DNA from: Jeotgalibacillus terrae | GTDB taxonomy: Bacteria; Bacillota; Bacilli; Bacillales; Jeotgalibacillaceae | NCBI RefSeq assembly: GCF_016908195.1 | Contig: NZ_JAFBDK010000014.1 | Span: 28,265 to 92,264 of the forward strand | Length of the DNA: 64,000 nucleotides | Reading direction: 5' to 3' | In this document: positions 1 to 8,878 of the stretch, piece after piece | How the letters are laid out: each line of letters opens with the position of its first letter | How positions within the stretch are numbered: the first letter of the stretch is position 1 | The notes under the pieces: model-generated | The model's database searches: none | Told to the model about the DNA's origin: nothing | What the model saw: the letters and a program-made list of their open reading frames with translations, nothing else | Position numbers and translations under genes: made by a program

Positions 1-1780
1 AGATAATTTCTTTTTGTTTTACGACTTCATAAGTATCAGGATCTAATGCGAATATTGTTCCATAGGCAGCACCCCATATATTCCCATCAGGACCTGTTGA
101 CAGACTTCCAATCGCTTTTGGCTTTTGACCATCAGCCAATTGAATATCCGGGACAAATTCTGTAATTTTTTCACCTTTTTCAACATCCCAGACAAACATT
201 TTTGCTTCTGATGCTTTTGGTTCTATTCCAAGCCCGTTCCATATCGTGGTTGAACCAAATAACTTACCATCCTGATACGCCAGACCCATTACACTTTGAT
301 CCTCTACAACATTTCTATGAGTTTCCCAATTCACTCCATCGAAAATCGAGATAGCTCCACCATAAGTACCGCCTTTTGAAATTGTACCTGCAAATAAATA
401 TTCATCACCTGTAGTCATCGCAAAAGGTCTGTCCTGATCATCTTCAATGTCATGGATTTTATAAGGGTTATTTTCACTGATTGGCAATGCCGGATCCAGT
501 TCATAGATTTGAGCACCTGCATACACGCCAAACATCATTTTGTTATCATACGGGGTCATACCCTCAGTCTGGCCCATGCTGAACCTTTCAATCTCACCAG
601 TCTCAATGTTATACCTTGTACCCGATGAGCCATGATAACCTCCCATATACAGAAGACCGTCCGGACCAAACTCCATTGCCTGAACGGAGATTGGTGTTCC
701 ACTCACGACTGGCGCACGATCTTTTATCACGCCAGTTTCAAAGTTGATGAGCTTTACACTTCCGCTTGCAATTGTGGCAAGTGTCTTTCCCGGAAGCTCC
801 GGATCTCCCTCAACTTCAATCCATGTACCATGCCTGAAATAAAGCCCATATGCAATATCAGTTGGTGTAGAAACTTTTGTGGACAGATCAAATTCTACAA
901 ATCTGTTTTCTGCAATATAATAGGTTTTACCATCAATCTCAGGTGTAACATACATACTGCGATAATTTTCAATCACTTCAACCCATTCATCATTTTTCAT
1001 ATCATAAATCAGCCCGAGATTTGGCGTAGATGACATATGAATAAAGAGAAATTCGTTTACAGCCTGCATCCTGAAAAGTCCCGGGGCATCATTTTCTGTA
1101 TATCCCGTTTCTTCCGGAAAAGGAATGTATGATCTTTCACCGCTTTCAGGATCCATCTTATATAGACCCCCTACTGTAGCAGTGCCAGCAAACAGACTGC
1201 CATCATAGTAAGCTACATCCTGTACGTACTGTCGGTTTGTTCCGAAAGCTTCATAAAGTTCAATTTCACCTTCTGCCGGGTCATATTTAAATACCTGACC
1301 AGTCGGGTATGTCCCGCCATATACGACATTATTTTCATCTACTGCAAGCCCGTAGATTGTGGACGAACCAGGAGGGTTCCCTAAGTTCTCTACCTGTTTG
1401 GCAGCGGGATCATAGACAAAAAGGTTTCTGCCGCTTGTAATATAAACGAGTCCATTTCCATCAACGACATGCCCCCAGGTCTGTCCGCCTCCTGTTAAAG
1501 GTATTTCTCTTATTAACTCGTTAGTCTGGAGGTCAATCACACTGAATAATGCAGGATCCCCCGTTACAGTCGTATATAAAACCTCTCTTCCATCTTCAAT
1601 TCCGTATGCGCTATCCAGCGTACCAGCATTAGTTACAAATTCACCAAGGTCTTCAGGTTCTGAGAAATATCCGGGAATACTCTCTGCATTTGCTGTAATG
1701 ATTCCAAAGGACAATGTGAGCAGAAAAGCCAATAGAATAGCAGTGATCTGTTTACTGGAAACCTGTAAAGATATATTCAC
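1..1780 (-). CDS. Secreted beta-propeller protein, possible polysaccharide lyase/sensor (3' end outside window)
   Basis: The frame is open from a GTG at 1780 (Shine-Dalgarno AAGGAGAG just upstream) to the left window edge, giving at least 593 residues; the C terminus is missing. Residues 1 to about 33 form a Sec signal peptide: short basic start, hydrophobic core LLAFLLTLSFGII, then a cleavage-like ANA-ES. The mature part consists of repeated short beta motifs such as VYGGTYPTGQVFKYDP, LYMGGYHGSSGTRYN and EYLFAGTISKGG, each followed by YDP/LDP-type turns, as in NHL/Vgb/kelch-like beta-propellers. No catalytic motif is certain. It is the last visible gene of the minus-strand catabolic operon, 65 bases after an oxidoreductase gene, so an extracellular role on the operon's glycan is likely. 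Some polysaccharide lyase families are beta-propellers, but assignment to one is speculation. Confidence 0.75.
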   Translation of the reverse strand, partial: MNISLQVSSKQITAILLAFLLTLSFGIITANAESIPGYFSEPEDLGEFVTNAGTLDSAYGIEDGREVLYTTVTGDPALFSVIDLQTNELIREIPLTGGGQTWGHVVDGNGLVYITSGRNLFVYDPAAKQVENLGNPPGSSTIYGLAVDENNVVYGGTYPTGQVFKYDPAEGEIELYEAFGTNRQYVQDVAYYDGSLFAGTATVGGLYKMDPESGERSYIPFPEETGYTENDAPGLFRMQAVNEFLFIHMSSTPNLGLIYDMKNDEWVEVIENYRSMYVTPEIDGKTYYIAENRFVEFDLSTKVSTPTDIAYGLYFRHGTWIEVEGDPELPGKTLATIASGSVKLINFETGVIKDRAPVVSGTPISVQAMEFGPDGLLYMGGYHGSSGTRYNIETGEIERFSMGQTEGMTPYDNKMMFGVYAGAQIYELDPALPISENNPYKIHDIEDDQDRPFAMTTGDEYLFAGTISKGGTYGGAISIFDGVNWETHRNVVEDQSVMGLAYQDGKLFGSTTIWNGLGIEPKASEAKMFVWDVEKGEKITEFVPDIQLADGQKPKAIGSLSTGPDGNIWGAAYGTIFALDPDTYEVVKQKEII

Positions 1781-1845
1781 TATTGTTTTCTCTCCTTTTA
1801 TGGTGCTAGATTCATAAGCTGGGACACTTGACATCACAGTTGTGA

Positions 1846-2820
1846 TTACTTTCTAACTGTTTCGTTCTTTTTTGCAGACTCATATGCCATGAGGGCGGCT
1901 TCTACCGCACGCATACCGTCTTCCCCGGTAATAGATGGGCTGCGAAGATTTTGAACAGACTCAATAAAGTCTGAGATCAGCCCGTAATCCATATCCTGTC
2001 CCACAAAGTCATAAGTGAGATTTTGTGATTTATTTTTATGAAATATTGATAAATGCTCACCAAACGCATCTGCACGGATCGTTTTTTTCGTCCCAATTAC
2101 TTCAATCATTACGTCTCCCCATGTCGGATAATCCGGGTAACGAGACCAGCTGGCATCGTGTGAAGCAATGACCCCATTTTCAAATTCAATCATCAGCAGG
2201 CCGGTATCATCAATTTCACCTTCATGATATATCGTATCAACAAAAGCCTGAACTTCTTTCACCTCACTGCCGGTAAACCATCGCATGATGTCTACCATAT
2301 GTACGGTGTGATCCAGAACAGCTCCGCCGCCCGCTTTACTTGCATCAATAAACCATCCACCCGGGTTCTGACCGCGATTAGTCGTTCGAAATGCAATGAT
2401 ATCTCCTACATCTCCATGATCAATCTGCTCTTTCAAATTACATATCACTGAATTGAAGCGAACCGGAAAAGCAGTTTGTAACAGAACATGATGTTCTTTG
2501 CAGACATTGATCATTGTTCTGCAGTCATCTAGTGACAGGGCGAGCGGCTTCTCGCACAAAATGTGTTTTTTATTCCTGGCAGCATACTGAACCATTTCAA
2601 GGTGCCGGCTATTTTCAGAACATACAATCACAGCATCTATTTCATTGGAAAAAAATGTTTCATACGTCCTGTCTACCTGTATGCCAAAATCTTTTTCCAG
2701 TTGCGCAGCACGGCTACTGTCATCGTCAAAAATTGCACTGATTTCAATGCCCTGCTTTTTCAACGCATCTGCATAACTATATGCATGCATATGTGCAAAA
2801 CTCATCATTCCGATCTTCAT
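1846..2820 (-). CDS. Gfo/Idh/MocA family oxidoreductase
   Basis: The 324-residue protein has the N-terminal Rossmann fold (MKIGMMSFAHMHAYSYADAL, residues 1-20; the nucleotide loop is atypical, lacking a clean GxGxxG). It then has the family EKP motif (CEKPLALSLDDC, near residue 94) and a C-terminal alpha/beta domain with GGGAVLDHTVHMVDIMRWF, whose His and Asp are the usual catalytic and substrate positions. Members oxidise or reduce sugar hydroxyls with NAD(P). The start overlaps the stop of the upstream 172-residue gene by four bases, so the two are translationally coupled. Substrate unknown; the operon suggests a sugar or sugar acid. Confidence 0.85.
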   Translation of the reverse strand: MKIGMMSFAHMHAYSYADALKKQGIEISAIFDDDSSRAAQLEKDFGIQVDRTYETFFSNEIDAVIVCSENSRHLEMVQYAARNKKHILCEKPLALSLDDCRTMINVCKEHHVLLQTAFPVRFNSVICNLKEQIDHGDVGDIIAFRTTNRGQNPGGWFIDASKAGGGAVLDHTVHMVDIMRWFTGSEVKEVQAFVDTIYHEGEIDDTGLLMIEFENGVIASHDASWSRYPDYPTWGDVMIEVIGTKKTIRADAFGEHLSIFHKNKSQNLTYDFVGQDMDYGLISDFIESVQNLRSPSITGEDGMRAVEAALMAYESAKKNETVRK

Positions 2821-3335
2821 GACATCAACTCCACCATCTGATTTACTTCATGAACAGTAAAACCCGAATGTTGATCAGATTTTACAGATTTACACGCTTC
2901 AAAAAGTATATTTTCATTGCTAAAAGCACGGTTTACATCACTATTAAATGTAATGATTCTCTCCTGACCACTCCATTCCAATTCAAAATGAAACGGACGG
3001 CCAAAAGTATAGTCAGCTTGCATGATCGTACCTTCTTCAAATAACACAGAAATAATCAGATGTTCGTCATGTCTTTTCATAAAGCATTTTTTTACTTCCC
3101 CAAATAATTTTTTAATTACCAGCAGATCAACTGCGGCTACTGTTATCGGATCTTTCGCTTCAGACAGAACATGTCTGATCCTGAATACGCCTTTTTTGCT
3201 TTTTTCCTCTGCAATCGCTGACTTTGCCTTAATAAAGACTGGATAAGTTGATAGTGGACTTATGAGCTTTTTGGATTCATGAACCTCAGACCACTTTGCC
3301 TGCTCAGAGGAAATCACGCCTGTCATCACAATCAC
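2817..3335 (-). CDS. Stand-alone domain resembling the C-terminal half of a Gfo/Idh/MocA oxidoreductase
   Basis: This 172-residue protein has no Rossmann domain. Its middle reads AAVDLLVIKKLFGEVKK, then LIISVLFEEGTIMQADYTFG, which matches in order the pattern HxxDLxxxLFGEV then xxxLxFExGxxxxxxxS of the substrate domain of Gfo/Idh/MocA enzymes. The conserved catalytic His before VDL is replaced by Val-Ala-Ala. Its GTG start overlaps the upstream stop by four bases and its own stop overlaps the next ATG by four, so it is held in a tightly coupled three-gene set with a TIM-barrel isomerase and a full oxidoreductase. It may be an accessory subunit or a relic of a larger gene. An internal ATG at 3326 is an alternative start. 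Confidence 0.6.
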   Translation of the reverse strand: MIVMTGVISSEQAKWSEVHESKKLISPLSTYPVFIKAKSAIAEEKSKKGVFRIRHVLSEAKDPITVAAVDLLVIKKLFGEVKKCFMKRHDEHLIISVLFEEGTIMQADYTFGRPFHFELEWSGQERIITFNSDVNRAFSNENILFEACKSVKSDQHSGFTVHEVNQMVELMS

Positions 3336-4171
3336 ACCCTTCCAATTAACTCACGCAGACGGTTGACTGCTTCTTTATTTGCTTCTTTTGCATCGTCAAA
3401 TCCTTCATACTCGATCGATAGAAATTCTTTATATCCAGTATCTTTGAGCCGCTGTACAATCTTTTGGAGATTGACCTGGCCGTCTCCGGGTACTACGCCA
3501 ATCAGCTCTACTCCTTTTACTGATTTAAAACCATTCATCTGTTCTCCCTCTTCTTTTTCACGGAAATCTTTAAAATGCACATGGCTGATTGAAGACTTTA
3601 ACCGTTCAAACGCCGCCTCCGGTTCCTCATGGACAAGAAGAAAATTACCAGTATCAAAAGTCGAAGTGACATAGGGGCTGTTTACTTCTTTAATCATTTT
3701 TTCAACCTGTTCACTTTTACCGGCAAGCAACCCATGATTCTCAACAGCAAGATAAACTTTTTCCTTTTCAGCTACTTTGGCAGCTTCTCTTAGACCTTCA
3801 ATAATCCACTGTTCACCGTCTTTGAATGTTTCACCTTGCTTTACATCGCCACAGAATGTACGGACAATATTCGTTCCGAGTTCTTTTGCTGTATAAATGG
3901 CGTCTATGACCTTTTGGATTTCAGCTTTGCGTTCTTCAGCGTTAGCCTTCACAAAATCATTTGATACATCATAGGCTGAGACAGTAAGACCATGCTGTTC
4001 AAGGTACTGATTTACTTCAGGAATCTCTCTCTTTTTATCAGTCCAATAAAAATCGAGCAGTTCAACGCCATCAAGTCCAATTTCTCTTGCATAGTCAAGA
4101 AAATCTATTATTCCCCATTGTTCTTTCTGAATCGTACTTGCCAGGCTGTACATACTTACACTGACTTTCAT
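3332..4171 (-). CDS. Sugar phosphate isomerase/epimerase family protein (xylose isomerase-like TIM barrel)
   Basis: The 279-residue protein has the AP-endonuclease-2/xylose-isomerase-like TIM barrel: MKVSVSMYSLASTIQ at strand 1, GLDGVELLDFYW, NIVRTFCGDV, VYLAVENHG (metal-binding Glu), TSTFDTGNFLL (Asp), SHVHFKDF (His and Asp) and FLSIEYEGFDD (final Glu). These Glu, Asp, His and Glu residues form the usual divalent-metal site. Members isomerise or epimerise sugars and inosose-like keto sugars, and some cleave 3-keto C-glycosides. Its start overlaps the stop of the FAD oxidoreductase gene by four bases. In this operon it may act on keto sugars made by the neighbouring dehydrogenases, which is inference. 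Confidence 0.85.
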   Translation of the reverse strand: MKVSVSMYSLASTIQKEQWGIIDFLDYAREIGLDGVELLDFYWTDKKREIPEVNQYLEQHGLTVSAYDVSNDFVKANAEERKAEIQKVIDAIYTAKELGTNIVRTFCGDVKQGETFKDGEQWIIEGLREAAKVAEKEKVYLAVENHGLLAGKSEQVEKMIKEVNSPYVTSTFDTGNFLLVHEEPEAAFERLKSSISHVHFKDFREKEEGEQMNGFKSVKGVELIGVVPGDGQVNLQKIVQRLKDTGYKEFLSIEYEGFDDAKEANKEAVNRLRELIGRV

Positions 4172-5745
4172 ACTTCCTGCCTCCGTTTCTCATAAAAGCT
4201 TTCAGGCCATTCCAATTGCACACCGGAACTCTTCAGCGTCTGTTGAAAAGATCCCAGAAGTGCTTTATCATTCCTTACCTCTTTTGGTGTATGACCTCTG
4301 CTAATACAAAAAGCAGCCAGTTCCCCGGCAGATTCGCCTATATTCCACTCAACCGGATGCAATCTGTAACATCCATTTGTAATATGAGTCGTCCCAATGT
4401 TTTTACTGCCGGCAATCACGTTGTCCATATCTGCCGGAATCAGCGCGCCAAGGGGAATATGAAATGGAAGAGCGGGAATATCTAGGTAATTCCTGCCTCC
4501 AATACTCGGATGAAGATCAATGCTATATGAACCAACACCTACTGAATCTTCATACTGTTTCCCACATTGGTTTGTCTGAATCCTGGGAGAAACATCGTCT
4601 TCAGTAACTGTGTATTCTGCTTTTATTCTTCTTGATTCTCTGATATAAGGTGCTTTAGCAAGTCCGTCCCTTGTCTCAAAAATATCCTTTCTGAGCATTA
4701 GACCTGGATAACCCTTCTTTCCGCCAGCTCTTTCAAGTTCCGTTTGCATCCAGTAAAGTAGAGACAGGCTAAGTTGCTTGGCCTGATAATCATGCTTCTT
4801 CCGCTCTTCTTCTGTAACTTCATACACATTTCCAAGAAAGTAATCATTCATAGGCCAGTTCATTAAAGTGACTTCACCTGCATGCCCCATTTGCGCAAAT
4901 GAGCCGGTATGCAGAATCCTTCTGTAATCCCATAACGGAAATCCGTTTTCTTCTTTAAAGAGCGTATAAGTCCGTTTTTCTTTTGTTTGTGGATGAGGAG
5001 CGTAAAAACTTAAATACTGATCAGGCCAGAAATCGGGTTTGAAAGACTTCCAGAAATCATACATTTCCGGTTTTTCAATTGTGTGATCTTCACCGTCACG
5101 ATACTCGATTCCCAGTACATATGTAAAAGCCTGAATATCTTTCGGACCTGCCACATCTCCTGCATGTTCTTCCCCTGTATCCGACTTTGCTTCAGCGCCT
5201 GTTACATAATTCATACCTGCAAGTGGCAGAAGGTCTCCCTCCTCACTAGCATCAATCACATATTTGCCCGATACCTTCGTATACTTGTCTGTATCGCCAT
5301 GAAGAAACACGACTGAATGCAACATCCTGCCCGTACGTTCTGTCTCAGCCGGTGCTGTCCGGTAGTCCACGGTCAGAAGACCTGTAAGCTGATAAGGTAA
5401 TATCATTTCATTCAGTACCTGAAGTGACACTCTCGGGTCGTGACAAATATTGCTTACAAGTCCATTGCCAGGATTTAAGTACTCTTCTTCAGCCGTTACC
5501 TGCATGATTTTTTTATAAATGGAACGAACTGATTCTCTGTATTCACGATAGCGGAGGGTGCTCCCAAACTCTTCAATCCACTGATGTTCATCTGGTGGTA
5601 CTCCCTGAGAAGTCACCTGTCCGCCAATCCAGTCAGTCGGTTCTGACATATAGACGCGCAGACCTTTTGAACATGCAGCAATTGCAGCTGCAGTCCCTCC
5701 AAAACCGCCTCCAATAATGATTAAATCCACTGTTAGTTGATTCAT
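4168..5745 (-). CDS. FAD-dependent oxidoreductase (FAD_oxidored family)
   Basis: The protein begins MNQLTVDLIIIGGGFGG, where IIGGGFGGTAAA is the dinucleotide-binding loop for FAD. Next comes DWIGGQVTSQGVPPDEHQW, typical of the PF12831-type oxidoreductases. Near the C terminus, AGSKNIGTTHITNGCYRLHP and VEWNIGESAGELAAF form the second FAD-binding region. The chosen ATG at 5745 lies one base after the upstream stop; a longer frame from 5793 would run deep into the upstream gene and puts 16 unlike residues before the fold. Length is 525 residues. The family is usually found in polysaccharide and sugar catabolic clusters, but substrates are poorly known. Confidence 0.85.
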   Translation of the reverse strand: MNQLTVDLIIIGGGFGGTAAAIAACSKGLRVYMSEPTDWIGGQVTSQGVPPDEHQWIEEFGSTLRYREYRESVRSIYKKIMQVTAEEEYLNPGNGLVSNICHDPRVSLQVLNEMILPYQLTGLLTVDYRTAPAETERTGRMLHSVVFLHGDTDKYTKVSGKYVIDASEEGDLLPLAGMNYVTGAEAKSDTGEEHAGDVAGPKDIQAFTYVLGIEYRDGEDHTIEKPEMYDFWKSFKPDFWPDQYLSFYAPHPQTKEKRTYTLFKEENGFPLWDYRRILHTGSFAQMGHAGEVTLMNWPMNDYFLGNVYEVTEEERKKHDYQAKQLSLSLLYWMQTELERAGGKKGYPGLMLRKDIFETRDGLAKAPYIRESRRIKAEYTVTEDDVSPRIQTNQCGKQYEDSVGVGSYSIDLHPSIGGRNYLDIPALPFHIPLGALIPADMDNVIAGSKNIGTTHITNGCYRLHPVEWNIGESAGELAAFCISRGHTPKEVRNDKALLGSFQQTLKSSGVQLEWPESFYEKRRQEV

Positions 5746-5746
5746 A

Positions 5747-6799
5747 TTAAAGCAGGACCTCTCTTCCTTCTTTCGCAGACTGATAAATCGCATTCAACAT
5801 TTTCATCACTTCCACACCATCTTCAACCGGGGCGATTTGCTCTGCACCATTTTCAATCACATCTACAAAATGCGAAATCTCACTTTGAAACGCTTCAAAC
5901 ATATCAAGACCAGGATGATCTATTTGCGGATCCATATTAAAAATCATATCGTTCACTTCTGTCATTACTTTCAATGCCGGTTCGAGCTCTGCCCCGCCTT
6001 TATCACCATAAAGCTGGCAGCTTAATTCATCTTTTTTGGCGTGTAATGTAAAGCTGACATCAACCAGCAGACTTGCACCATTTTCAAAGCGGATCATGGC
6101 ATTAGTCAGGTCTTCAACTGAGTTAACAGAGGGATCATAGTCAGCTGCTTTATAAAAATCCAGATGCTTAATGTTGCTGCGGTTACCAAGCTTGTCATAA
6201 GCATTTCCTGATACAGAGACCGGCTTTGGTCTGCCCATGAGATACCAGCAAATATCGATCATATGTACACCGAGATCAATCAGAGGGCCACCGCCGGAAC
6301 GTGTTTTATCACTGAACCAGCCTCCCGGATTTCCAAGGCGGCGCAAACAACTCGCTTTTGCATAATAGATCTCTCCAAGTCCATCAGATTCAATAAAGTC
6401 TTTTAGCCATTTCGCGTTATTCGCGTGCCTGCGGACAAAACCCACTTGAACAATCTTATCCGTTTGTTTCTGGGCTTCCTGAACAGCCAGCGCTTCCTCT
6501 GTTGTAATGGACAGCGGCTTTTCAACCAGTACATGCTTTCCTGCATGAAGCGCCTTAACTGCCAGGTCTGCATGGGTATTATTCCATGTACAAATGCTGA
6601 CAGCTTCAACATTCGTATCTGCAAGAAGCTCATCAATATCCGTATACAGTGCTGATACATGATACTGTGATCCTTTTTCTTTGAGCCGCTGCTCATTCAT
6701 ATCAGCAAGAGCAACAATCTCTGCACGTCCGTCATCATGATAAGATTTAAGATGAAAATCTGAAATCGATCCAAGTCCGATTACGCCTACTTTTACCAT
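5747..6799 (-). CDS. Gfo/Idh/MocA family oxidoreductase
   Basis: From ATG 6799 (AGGAAGGCG nine bases upstream) the product has 350 residues. It starts MVKVGVIGLGSISDFHLKSY, a classic GxGxxG Rossmann loop, followed by VEAVSICTWNNTHADLA, the motif VLVEKPLSI, and GGGPLIDLGVHMIDICWYLMG with the catalytic Asp and His. A 382-residue frame from 6895 exists, but its first 32 residues do not fit the family and run back into the previous gene. The gene lies 22 bases after a zinc-type dehydrogenase gene and just before the FAD oxidoreductase. It is a full-length, apparently active member with unknown sugar substrate. Confidence 0.88.
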   Translation of the reverse strand: MVKVGVIGLGSISDFHLKSYHDDGRAEIVALADMNEQRLKEKGSQYHVSALYTDIDELLADTNVEAVSICTWNNTHADLAVKALHAGKHVLVEKPLSITTEEALAVQEAQKQTDKIVQVGFVRRHANNAKWLKDFIESDGLGEIYYAKASCLRRLGNPGGWFSDKTRSGGGPLIDLGVHMIDICWYLMGRPKPVSVSGNAYDKLGNRSNIKHLDFYKAADYDPSVNSVEDLTNAMIRFENGASLLVDVSFTLHAKKDELSCQLYGDKGGAELEPALKVMTEVNDMIFNMDPQIDHPGLDMFEAFQSEISHFVDVIENGAEQIAPVEDGVEVMKMLNAIYQSAKEGREVLL

Positions 6800-6821
6800 T
6801 AGAATCGCCTTCCTCTCTCTT

Positions 6822-7814
6822 TTAGGCTCTATAATCAATAATATAGGTGAGTGCACCTTCCGGATTAAAGATGTCCTCAAATGTTTCTGATGCATCCGCC
6901 AGCTTTCGTTTATTCTGATGAAATGCAGTCACATCAATCTTTCCAACAGATATTAGCCGCAAAAATTCCCTTATATTACGTCCTTCAGTCCACCGTACAT
7001 ATCCATATGGGTAGTCAACTGCATCTTTTTCATAAACCGGATCATATCTCCCCGGTCCGCCTGCACGGGAAATCAGAATTTGGGCTTCTTTTTGGAACAT
7101 TACTGAACGGGGGAAATCAGGCTCAACGTCCCCTACGATGACCACTTTCCCCTTATCTCTGACCCACTGTATACTTTCACCAGTCAGGGGTGTTTTTTTC
7201 CCTCCGGTACATAGCAGCACTGCATCAGCACCATTACCGCCAGTTTCAGACAGAATGCTAGATTCAACTTCTTCCAATCGGGTCTCAGCTATAATCCCAA
7301 GCTCTCTGATAGATTCTGCGCGTTTTCTGCTCAAATCGCAGCCTATAACATGATATGAAGCGGCATCAGCTATTTGAGCAATTAATCTTCCTAATGGACC
7401 AAGCCCGACAACTGCAACAGTTTCGCCAAATTGCAATGATGCCGTTCTTAATGCATGAATGGCAATTGCCCCTATTCCACACAGTGACGCTGCTTCAGAA
7501 GAGACATTATCAGGCACTTTTGCACAAAGTGTAGCTGGTACGCTGAGCCACTCTCTATGTCCGACATAAGGAGCACCGTAACAGGCCACTCGGTCTCCAG
7601 GTTCAAGCCCCGGAGCCTTAGATTCTGTTACAATCCCCATCGCACTATAGCCCAGATCAATCGGATTCTCCTTACTGATCTGAATAATTGTTTTCTCAGT
7701 GCCGGCAGATATAGCGGAAAATTGTGTTTTGATCAGAACATATCCTTCTTTTAATAAAGGCATTTCAGCTGTCACCAGCTCAGCCCGGCCATTTCTTGCA
7801 GTCACTTTCTTCAT
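6822..7814 (-). CDS. Zinc-type alcohol dehydrogenase-like oxidoreductase (MDR superfamily)
   Basis: The product of about 330 residues has the GroES-like fold, with SAISAGTEKT replacing the usual catalytic-zinc Cys region, then GYSAMGIVTE and PGDRVACYGAPYVGH. The Rossmann part is VAVVGLGPLGRLIAQIADA. The missing Cys and the SAGTE motif mark the bi-domain/threonine-dehydrogenase-like subgroup often paired with Gfo/Idh enzymes, so a structural or catalytic zinc is doubtful. ATG 7814 was preferred over 7838 because GGAG lies ten bases upstream and it follows the preceding stop by eight bases. Likely an NAD(P)-dependent oxidation or reduction of a sugar-derived alcohol. Confidence 0.82.
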   Translation of the reverse strand: MKKVTARNGRAELVTAEMPLLKEGYVLIKTQFSAISAGTEKTIIQISKENPIDLGYSAMGIVTESKAPGLEPGDRVACYGAPYVGHREWLSVPATLCAKVPDNVSSEAASLCGIGAIAIHALRTASLQFGETVAVVGLGPLGRLIAQIADAASYHVIGCDLSRKRAESIRELGIIAETRLEEVESSILSETGGNGADAVLLCTGGKKTPLTGESIQWVRDKGKVVIVGDVEPDFPRSVMFQKEAQILISRAGGPGRYDPVYEKDAVDYPYGYVRWTEGRNIREFLRLISVGKIDVTAFHQNKRKLADASETFEDIFNPEGALTYIIDYRA

Positions 7815-7822
7815 CGTAAATT

Positions 7823-8878
7823 TCACTCCTGCCGCCACCTGTTTACATTCGCTCTGACAAACTCATTGTCACTCAAATGAGGATATTGTGAAAAGATCCG
7901 GTCAATTTCTTCTGACTGTCCCGGACTGAGTGTCTCATGATCCATCAGGCACCAGTTTCCTTTGAGAAGCCCCTGTCTCCTCAGCACTTCATTGATCCCT
8001 GCAATACTGCCTTTGAATTGATTTGCAGAATCAAAGAAGGCTGCATTTGCATCTGTTACCTCCTGACCTGCAATAAGCAATTCAGATGAGATATGTCCTT
8101 GTTCTCTATCCTGTTGTACCTGTTCAAATAAATCGACTGCTTTTTTGGTCCACACAGACCAGTGACCAAGTAACCCGCCAACGATCTGCTTTTCAACTAC
8201 ACCCTGATCAGTTTGTACTTTATAATTTGTTAATAAATCAGCTACGATATTATCGTCATTGCCTGTGTAGAGTGCAATCTGATCATTCCGCGTCGAAGCT
8301 GCAACAGCCCGGACCACATCAAGCGTACAGTATCGGTCAAATGGTGCGATTTTAATTGCATGAACATTTGGAATTTCAGCAAATGCTTTCCAAAAGTCAT
8401 AGCTGAGTCTTCTGCCACCAACAGCTGGCTGCAGGTAAAAGCCGAATAATGGAATGATATCCGCTACTTTTCTTGCGCGATCGAGCAATTCCTCTTCACT
8501 CCAGTCGTTCAGCCCCCCCATACTTAATAGCCCGAGATCATACCCTTTACCAGCTGCAAACTCCGCCTCTTTTACAGCCTGCTCTGTTCTTCCTGCAAGA
8601 CCGGCAACTTTGATAAAATCATGCTTAACATCCGCTGTTTCGATCTCTTCCATCGCAAGCCCCAGCACTCTTTCATACAGGTTAATTTCGGGATCCCTGA
8701 TTTCAAACTGCGTTGTATGAACACCTACTGCAACACCGCCGGCTCCTGCTTCAATATAATAGCGGGTGAGTGCGCGCTGACCGTTTTCATCCAGTGTTTT
8801 GTCTTCATTTAATGCAAGCGGATGGGCGGGAATCACTGTCCCATCCATTAGCTTTTGTTTGATTTTTTGGGGGATCAT
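7823..8878 (-). CDS. Dihydrodipicolinate synthase/N-acetylneuraminate lyase family aldolase
   Basis: The 351-residue protein opens DGTVIPAHPLALNEDKTLD, the first strand of a DapA-family barrel, then ALTRYYIEAGAGGVAVGVHT, matching the family region around the G(T/S)TGE loop but with the loop altered. FYLQPAVGGRRLSYDFWKAF and HAIKIAPFDRY provide the Schiff-base Lys (in IKIAPF). Family members perform retro-aldol or dehydration reactions on keto acids through that lysine. It is about 50 residues longer than NanA or DapA and lacks NanA-like motifs, so a sialic acid lyase role is not supported. It directly abuts the epimerase gene (stop at 8879, no gap), suggesting a sugar-acid or keto-sugar cleavage step. 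Confidence 0.82.
   Translation of the reverse strand: MIPQKIKQKLMDGTVIPAHPLALNEDKTLDENGQRALTRYYIEAGAGGVAVGVHTTQFEIRDPEINLYERVLGLAMEEIETADVKHDFIKVAGLAGRTEQAVKEAEFAAGKGYDLGLLSMGGLNDWSEEELLDRARKVADIIPLFGFYLQPAVGGRRLSYDFWKAFAEIPNVHAIKIAPFDRYCTLDVVRAVAASTRNDQIALYTGNDDNIVADLLTNYKVQTDQGVVEKQIVGGLLGHWSVWTKKAVDLFEQVQQDREQGHISSELLIAGQEVTDANAAFFDSANQFKGSIAGINEVLRRQGLLKGNWCLMDHETLSPGQSEEIDRIFSQYPHLSDNEFVRANVNRWRQE

Noticed and set aside
632..1033. Plus-strand ORF of 133 residues
   Set aside because: It is antisense to the continuous open frame of the secreted beta-propeller protein and has no start signals.
7823..8878. N-acetylneuraminate lyase completing a sialic acid pathway with nanE
   Set aside because: The protein is about 50 residues too long, lacks NanA motifs and belongs to the other operon; only the DapA superfamily can be claimed.
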